Origin: Bdellovibrionales bacterium
GTDB taxonomy: Bacteria; Bdellovibrionota; UBA1018; CAIMNF01
Direction of reading: 5' to 3'
NCBI GenBank assembly: GCA_947502835.1
Contig: CANNBJ010000004.1
Location: 359,669-423,668, forward strand
DNA: 64,000 bases
Shown here: one piece after another, positions 59,845 through 64,000 of the stretch
Numbering within the stretch: the first letter of the stretch is position 1
How the letters are laid out: each line of letters begins with the position of its first letter
Made by a program: the position numbers and the translations under genes
The notes under the pieces: generated by a model
Told to the model about the DNA's origin: nothing
What the model saw: only the letters and a program-made list of their open reading frames with translations
Databases searched by the model: none

Positions 59845-61482
59845 GTGTTGAAGAGCCTTCGTTCCAAAGTTTTTGCCTTTCTTTCGTGCATGCTTCTGGT
59901 CAGCCTGACCGGAGTTGGAATCAGTTTTTGGATCACCCAGAGGGTCAATTCCAGACTCTCCGAAATCAATCTTCGCTCGGTTCCCATGCAACGCGAGCTC
60001 ACACAGCTCTCTTCCGACACCGAGCTCCTGAAGCGTGAAATGGACCGAAGCCTCGGCTTTGTCCACTGGAGTGATCCGCGTTGGAAACCCCGTCGGATTC
60101 CGGGATGGGCGATCGAGGTCCAGCGTTCCACCCTCGATCGGATCCGGAAGGAGTTCCTGGTCAGCGTTCCGTGGCGGGATTGGGAGTTTCGCATCCGCAG
60201 ATGGAGTGGAGACCTCTCATCGGGCGCGGAGAGCTTGTTCCTCGAGTTGCAGGCCAAGCACATGGATCGGGCGTCGGTGCTGTACCCTGAATGGATCAAG
60301 TCGCTTGAGATGCTTCAAAAAGAGGTGGAATGGGCCAAGCGCGAGATTGACCAGGAAACTCGCGCCGCATTCCGTGATGCGCAAACTCAGGTTCAGAACC
60401 TGAGAATGGTGTTGCAACTCCTTGTGTTGGTCGTGGTCGGAGTCGCATTGGTGGTGATCTGGATGGGAGAGCGCGCCCTCAGGCCCATTGATTCCCTGCG
60501 AGCGGTCGTAAAGCAGGTCAGTCAAAGGGGAGCTCTGACCCGCGATGAGAGGGCCGGGATTCCTGCAATTCCGATGGGACAAAAGGACGAGGTCAGCGAG
60601 CTTGCGCGCGAGTTCAACCAGATGGCGACCACCTTGATCGAACGGGAGCGGATGATCGAATACCAGAAGGCAAGACTCGAGGAGCAGAACAAGGCGCTGA
60701 TGGAAATGGGTGAGCTTCAAAAAAGGCTCCAGCAAGCGGAACATCTCGCAGCTGTGGGCAGGCTTTCAGCCCAAGTGGCCCATGAGGTCGGAAATCCCCT
60801 TCATTCCATCGGGCTTGAGTCCGAGCTTGCTCTTGAAGTCCTCAACCGGATGGCACCCGAGAGATCCGCCTCCGCGATCTCGATCAAGCAATCCCTGGCG
60901 TCGATCACGACGAGTGTGGAGCGCTTGCAGAAAATCATCCAGAACTATTTGAAACTCTCGCGGATCACTCCCGGCAAGAAACGTCCGGTCGATCTCAAGG
61001 TCGCAGCCGAAAATGCAATCGCAACCTATGCCAACGAGCTTCAGCGGGCGGGAATCGACATGGAATGGGTTTTCGATCCGGCGCTCTCGGCATCCGGCTT
61101 GGTTTCGGGTGATCCTGATTTGATGGAGTATGCGATCGGAAACCTGATCCGGAATTCGATCCAGGCTCTTGAGAAGACGCCCAAGGGAGAGCGAAAGGTC
61201 ACCATCCGGATTGAGGCAGGAAAGGGCAAGCGGGTCAACTTCGAGTTCATGGATACCGGGCCCGGGATGGATGCCGGGGTGAGAGCCAACCTGTTCAAGC
61301 CCTTTTTCACGACAAAGGCGAATGGAACGGGGCTTGGTCTTTCCTTTGTGAAAAAGGTGTTCACGGATGCAGGCGGGGATTTCGATCTCAACACCGCCTC
61401 CCTGAATCCCGGTGCGCATTTTGAAGGGTTCTTTCCCATGACGGAAGATCGGGCGATGTTCGCCCCGGAGGCGAATGCATGA
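59845..61482 (+). CDS. NtrB-like sensor histidine kinase
   Basis: About 545 residues from GTG 59845 (LKSLRSKVFAFLSCMLLVSL). TM1 is at about 8-30, a periplasmic sensor of about 165 residues follows, then TM2 at about 188-210, and HAMP (RALRPIDSLRAVVKQV). The dimerisation helix has the phosphorylated H313 in AQVAHEVGNPLHSIG, and the ATPase has NLIRNSIQAL, DTGPGMD and GTGLGLSF. It passes phosphate to the NtrC-type regulator encoded next (4-bp overlap). The stimulus is unknown. The longer reading inside the nuclease gene is rejected. Confidence 0.88.
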   Translation: MLKSLRSKVFAFLSCMLLVSLTGVGISFWITQRVNSRLSEINLRSVPMQRELTQLSSDTELLKREMDRSLGFVHWSDPRWKPRRIPGWAIEVQRSTLDRIRKEFLVSVPWRDWEFRIRRWSGDLSSGAESLFLELQAKHMDRASVLYPEWIKSLEMLQKEVEWAKREIDQETRAAFRDAQTQVQNLRMVLQLLVLVVVGVALVVIWMGERALRPIDSLRAVVKQVSQRGALTRDERAGIPAIPMGQKDEVSELAREFNQMATTLIERERMIEYQKARLEEQNKALMEMGELQKRLQQAEHLAAVGRLSAQVAHEVGNPLHSIGLESELALEVLNRMAPERSASAISIKQSLASITTSVERLQKIIQNYLKLSRITPGKKRPVDLKVAAENAIATYANELQRAGIDMEWVFDPALSASGLVSGDPDLMEYAIGNLIRNSIQALEKTPKGERKVTIRIEAGKGKRVNFEFMDTGPGMDAGVRANLFKPFFTTKANGTGLGLSFVKKVFTDAGGDFDLNTASLNPGAHFEGFFPMTEDRAMFAPEANA

Positions 61483-62840
61483 GTCTTTCCATTCTCTTGG
61501 TCGATGATGATTCCGAATCCCTTTCCTCCACCGGGAAAATCCTCCGCTTTGCCGGACATGAGGTCGTGGCTGTGGATTCCGGTGCGGCGGCGCTCGAGGC
61601 CTTGAAAACCGGGAAGCCCGATCTTGTCATCACGGATGTGCGGATGCCCGGCATGAGCGGCTTCGAGTTCGTGGAGTCGTATCAAAAGGCGGGGCATTCG
61701 ATCCCTTTCATCGTGATGACGGCATTTGGTGAGGTAAAGGATGCGGTCTGGGCCATGAAAATGGGAGCGGTGGATTTTTTGTTGAAACCCTTCAAGCGCC
61801 AGGCCTTGCTCGATGCCGTTGAATCCCTGAAGCCCAGGGTCGGGGCCCGGCGGAATCGCGAAGTTTCCTCAGGTGCGGACTGGGTTGGATCTTCGAGGGC
61901 GATGAAAGAGCTCAGGGTGCTGGTGGATCAGGTCAGTCGTACCGGAGCGTCCGTCTTGATTTTGGGCGAGAGTGGAAGCGGCAAGGAGCAGGTGGCCCGG
62001 GCGATTCATGATTCCGGAATCCGCAAGAAGGGGCCCTTTGTCGCTGTAAACTGTGCCGCCATTCCGGAAAACCTCATGGAAAGCGAGTTGTTTGGCTATG
62101 AACGAGGTGCCTTTTCAGGAGCGAGTCAAAGCAAGATGGGGTTGATCGAGGCTGCAAACGGAGGGACCCTGCTTTTGGATGAAGTGGGGGATCTGCCGCT
62201 CTCCTTGCAACCGAAGCTTCTGCGCTTTCTCGAAGAGCAGACCATCCGCAGGCTGGGTTCCCACCAGGAGAAAAAGGTCGATGTACGCGTGATCGCTGCG
62301 ACCCATCGAAATCTTGGCCAGTGGGCGAAAGAGGGAAAGTTCCGGCAGGATCTTTTTTACCGGTTGGATGTGATGTCTCTTTTCGTTCCGCCGCTCCGGG
62401 AGAGGATCGGGGATGTTGCGGAACTTGCCTGTCACTTCATGGAGAGGTTTTCCAAAACCCACGGGAAACCTCTCCGGGGAATCGATGCACCGGCCCTCGA
62501 GGCACTGCAGGGGCACGGGTGGCCCGGAAATGTACGCGAACTGTCGAACGTCGTGGAGCGGGCCGTTGTGCTCAATCAATCCGGGATGATCGGTGTGCAG
62601 GATCTGCCTGCGCATCTGGGTGTGTCCGGTGGGGCGGAAATGACTGCGGGCGATCAAATCACGATTCCGCTCGGGATGAGTCTTCGGGAAATCGAGGATC
62701 TCATGATCAAGAAAGCCCTGCAGGCGACAGAAGGGGATCGCGCAGGAGCGGCCCGGCTTCTGGGGGTGAACGAGCGAACCATTTACCGGAAGATCAGCAA
62801 GAGCCGCGAGGAGTCGAAGGAAGAGACTATCGGAGAGTGA
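61479..62840 (+). CDS. NtrC-type response regulator, sigma-54 activator
   Basis: 453 residues. Receiver domain 1-120 with D53 in LVITDVRMPGMSG and LLKPFK. The AAA+ domain has Walker A GESGSGKEQ, a GAFSGA form of the sigma-54 loop (210-215) and GGTLLLDEVGDLPL. The C-terminal Fis HTH is AARLLGVNERTIYRKI. The GAFSGA variant at the fourth position is tolerated in some activators. It pairs with the kinase gene upstream. The stop overlaps the convergent unknown gene by 14 bp. Confidence 0.92.
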   Translation: MSLSILLVDDDSESLSSTGKILRFAGHEVVAVDSGAAALEALKTGKPDLVITDVRMPGMSGFEFVESYQKAGHSIPFIVMTAFGEVKDAVWAMKMGAVDFLLKPFKRQALLDAVESLKPRVGARRNREVSSGADWVGSSRAMKELRVLVDQVSRTGASVLILGESGSGKEQVARAIHDSGIRKKGPFVAVNCAAIPENLMESELFGYERGAFSGASQSKMGLIEAANGGTLLLDEVGDLPLSLQPKLLRFLEEQTIRRLGSHQEKKVDVRVIAATHRNLGQWAKEGKFRQDLFYRLDVMSLFVPPLRERIGDVAELACHFMERFSKTHGKPLRGIDAPALEALQGHGWPGNVRELSNVVERAVVLNQSGMIGVQDLPAHLGVSGGAEMTAGDQITIPLGMSLREIEDLMIKKALQATEGDRAGAARLLGVNERTIYRKISKSREESKEETIGE

Positions 62841-63528
62841 AATGGGGGAATGACTCCCCGTGGATGAGTGTCCTGCTGCACTCGACCCGCGTGTTCCGGC
62901 TTGCGCCGTAAAAAAATCCCCGGATCCAATGCTCATGGAGTGTGCACAAAAGTTCCGCCACGGGTGAGTTCGAAATAGATGGGTTTTGCAAGGGCGAACG
63001 CTTCCAGATCAGGCTGATCTCCCGGGAGGAATCCCGCTCTTTCAGGAATCCCTGGTTTCCGTAGCAGTGGGTCTTCAAAAAAGCCTCGACCCCTTCGCGA
63101 AGGTTGAAGTTCCCGCGGGTGCCCCAGATCGTTTCCGCATGGAGCTTTCCGTGGTTCCAGCTTTCCTGTTCCAGGATGTTTTGGAGTTCCCGACGGTTTG
63201 CTTGATCGGTCTCGGCATTTTCCAGGGTGGAGAACTGGATGATCCAGATGGTGGATTCGAGTTCGTTGAGAAAGGCGTCGACCTCCTGGGCTCCCACGAG
63301 TTCCTCAAGATGCAGGGGCAGATGGTCCAGGCGATTCTTCTCGAACTGCCAGAGGTTGGGATTCAATGTGACCTTGGCCATCCGGTCAAGATGGTGACTT
63401 GGGGTTTCCTTGGGACTGATCGCACGGATCCACGAGTCGCAGAGCGTGTGAAGGGCAATGAGGCGCTTGAACCTGCGCTCTTGTTCGAGCGTGGATCTTC
63501 GTTCATGCCATCCATGGATCGGGTTCAT
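62827..63528 (-). CDS. Unknown cytoplasmic protein
   Basis: 233 residues from ATG 63528 (MNPIHGWHERRSTLEQERR), which overlaps the upstream stop (ATGA). It is soluble and rich in His, Trp, Arg and Glu, and helical in its first half, with a region around HCYGNQGFLKERDSSREISL that recalls no family to me. The C-terminal part has AELLCTLHEHWIRGFFYGAS. The ATG at 63708 would overlap the upstream gene by 180 bp and is rejected. It is probably co-expressed with the partial gene upstream. Confidence 0.6.
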   Translation of the reverse strand: MNPIHGWHERRSTLEQERRFKRLIALHTLCDSWIRAISPKETPSHHLDRMAKVTLNPNLWQFEKNRLDHLPLHLEELVGAQEVDAFLNELESTIWIIQFSTLENAETDQANRRELQNILEQESWNHGKLHAETIWGTRGNFNLREGVEAFLKTHCYGNQGFLKERDSSREISLIWKRSPLQNPSISNSPVAELLCTLHEHWIRGFFYGASRNTRVECSRTLIHGESFPHFTLR

Positions 63529-64000
63529 TGGAGCAATCCGATCTTCTCGCCCTCGGTCGTTCCCGATTGAAGGCAAACGCTGATCAAATGGTTGAGCTCC
63601 TTGCGACGCATTTTTTCGGTGGAGAAGGCGTGAAGAATCTGGACTGCGAGGGCTTGTGCCTGTTCCGGGGATCTCGGCAAGCGCACTTTGCGGGTGATCT
63701 CTTCCCATGTCGGCTCGCCGATCTCCTTTCGAACCGATTCCACCATTTCAAAGCAGCGTTCGCGCAGCCAGGCGTCCTGGATTTGGAGGACCTGGGTGAG
63801 CCCTTTCGCGGTGCTGAGAACGATTCCCGGAGTGGGGAATTTGGTCATGGTCAGGGTTTGAATCGCCTGATGGGGGCCCAGGGTGGCGGTGAACCGGATC
63901 AGGGGATGGTGGTGGATCGGGCAAAGATCGGATTCCTGGAGAACCGAGCGGAAAAATTCCGGATACTTCAGTTGTTCATCCGGCGTGATCAGCGAGAACA
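63525..64000 (-). CDS. Unknown protein, partial (5' end beyond window)
   Basis: At least 157 codons: the frame stays open from the stop at 63525 to the window end at 64000, reading through the ATG at 63848 (upstream codons give LITPDEQLKYPEFFRSVLQ and so on). The true start is therefore probably outside the window. The visible part is helical and soluble with a QAQALAVQILHAFSTEKMRR segment. It overlaps the next gene by 4 bp. I do not recognise the family. Confidence 0.6.
   Translation of the reverse strand, partial: FSLITPDEQLKYPEFFRSVLQESDLCPIHHHPLIRFTATLGPHQAIQTLTMTKFPTPGIVLSTAKGLTQVLQIQDAWLRERCFEMVESVRKEIGEPTWEEITRKVRLPRSPEQAQALAVQILHAFSTEKMRRKELNHLISVCLQSGTTEGEKIGLLQ

Noticed and set aside
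58191-60299. 702-codon open frame opposite the AddB-like and kinase genes
   Set aside because: It spans two well-supported genes on the other strand and shows no domain; stop-poor antisense frames are common at this base composition.

Overview
The window reads as a Gram-negative bacterial chromosome segment of moderately high GC. The pieces that point this way are a heptose-phosphate kinase and glycosyltransferase pair for LPS core, TonB and a TonB-dependent receptor, several lipoproteins and outer-membrane barrel-like proteins, system II cytochrome c maturation (ResB/CcsA), a FliL-like protein and two bacterial enhancer-binding proteins. The combination fits the Bdellovibrionota/Oligoflexia or a neighbouring 'deltaproteobacterial' lineage. 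That placement is my inference; there is no rRNA gene in the window. The gene order is compact: many genes overlap by 4 bp, and several convergent pairs overlap at their stop codons.

Layout. 16-3918: hisC, cmk, a family 9 glycosyltransferase and a heptose-7-phosphate kinase. 3897-7596: an MFS exporter divergent from an SrkA-type kinase, then a class V aminotransferase and a thioredoxin-like ferredoxin. 7648-10506: serS, a structured intergenic RNA/DNA region, a small exported protein, a nitroreductase and a 75-residue protein. 10523-14845: three overlapping genes that look like PurC, a PurS-PurS-PurL fusion and PurQ but have lost diagnostic catalytic residues. They converge on an inosine-guanosine kinase gene (gsk, 14848-16146). 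16258-19465: a pseudouridine synthase, ornithine aminotransferase and an exported barrel-like protein. 19466-20196: about 730 bp without a gene, filled with long palindromic repeats that share a core but have different arms. 20197-24935: mdh-sucC-sucD-ndk, a lysine-rich coiled-coil protein, and a peroxiredoxin with a histone-H1-like tail. 24937-30267: resB, ccsA, murB and two unknowns.

30311-46583: an exported protein with a PD-(D/E)xK nuclease-like motif set, a DUF3465-like protein, a cNMP-binding/phosphoesterase/membrane trio, a lipoprotein-TonB receptor-TonB operon, an rRNA methyltransferase-like gene, an M24 peptidase-like gene, exported unknowns, a lone receiver domain, an XRE regulator, tRNA-Leu(CAA), LD-carboxypeptidase, engB, a sigma-54 activator with an FHA-like N-terminus, a NUDIX hydrolase and a FliL-like protein. 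46636-52346: accA, yicC, gmk, a RelA/SpoT homologue and an RluD-type synthase. 52339-64000: a 1152-residue EF-hand lipoprotein with an outer-membrane partner, an AddB-like Fe-S nuclease, an NtrB/NtrC-type two-component pair, and two unknown genes, the last cut by the window end.

The most unusual items are the intact but apparently catalytically disabled purine-synthesis triad beside a purine salvage kinase, and the palindromic repeat cluster, whose complementary arms change between copies while the core is kept. All family assignments come from reading the sequence and remembered family motifs; no database search was run.
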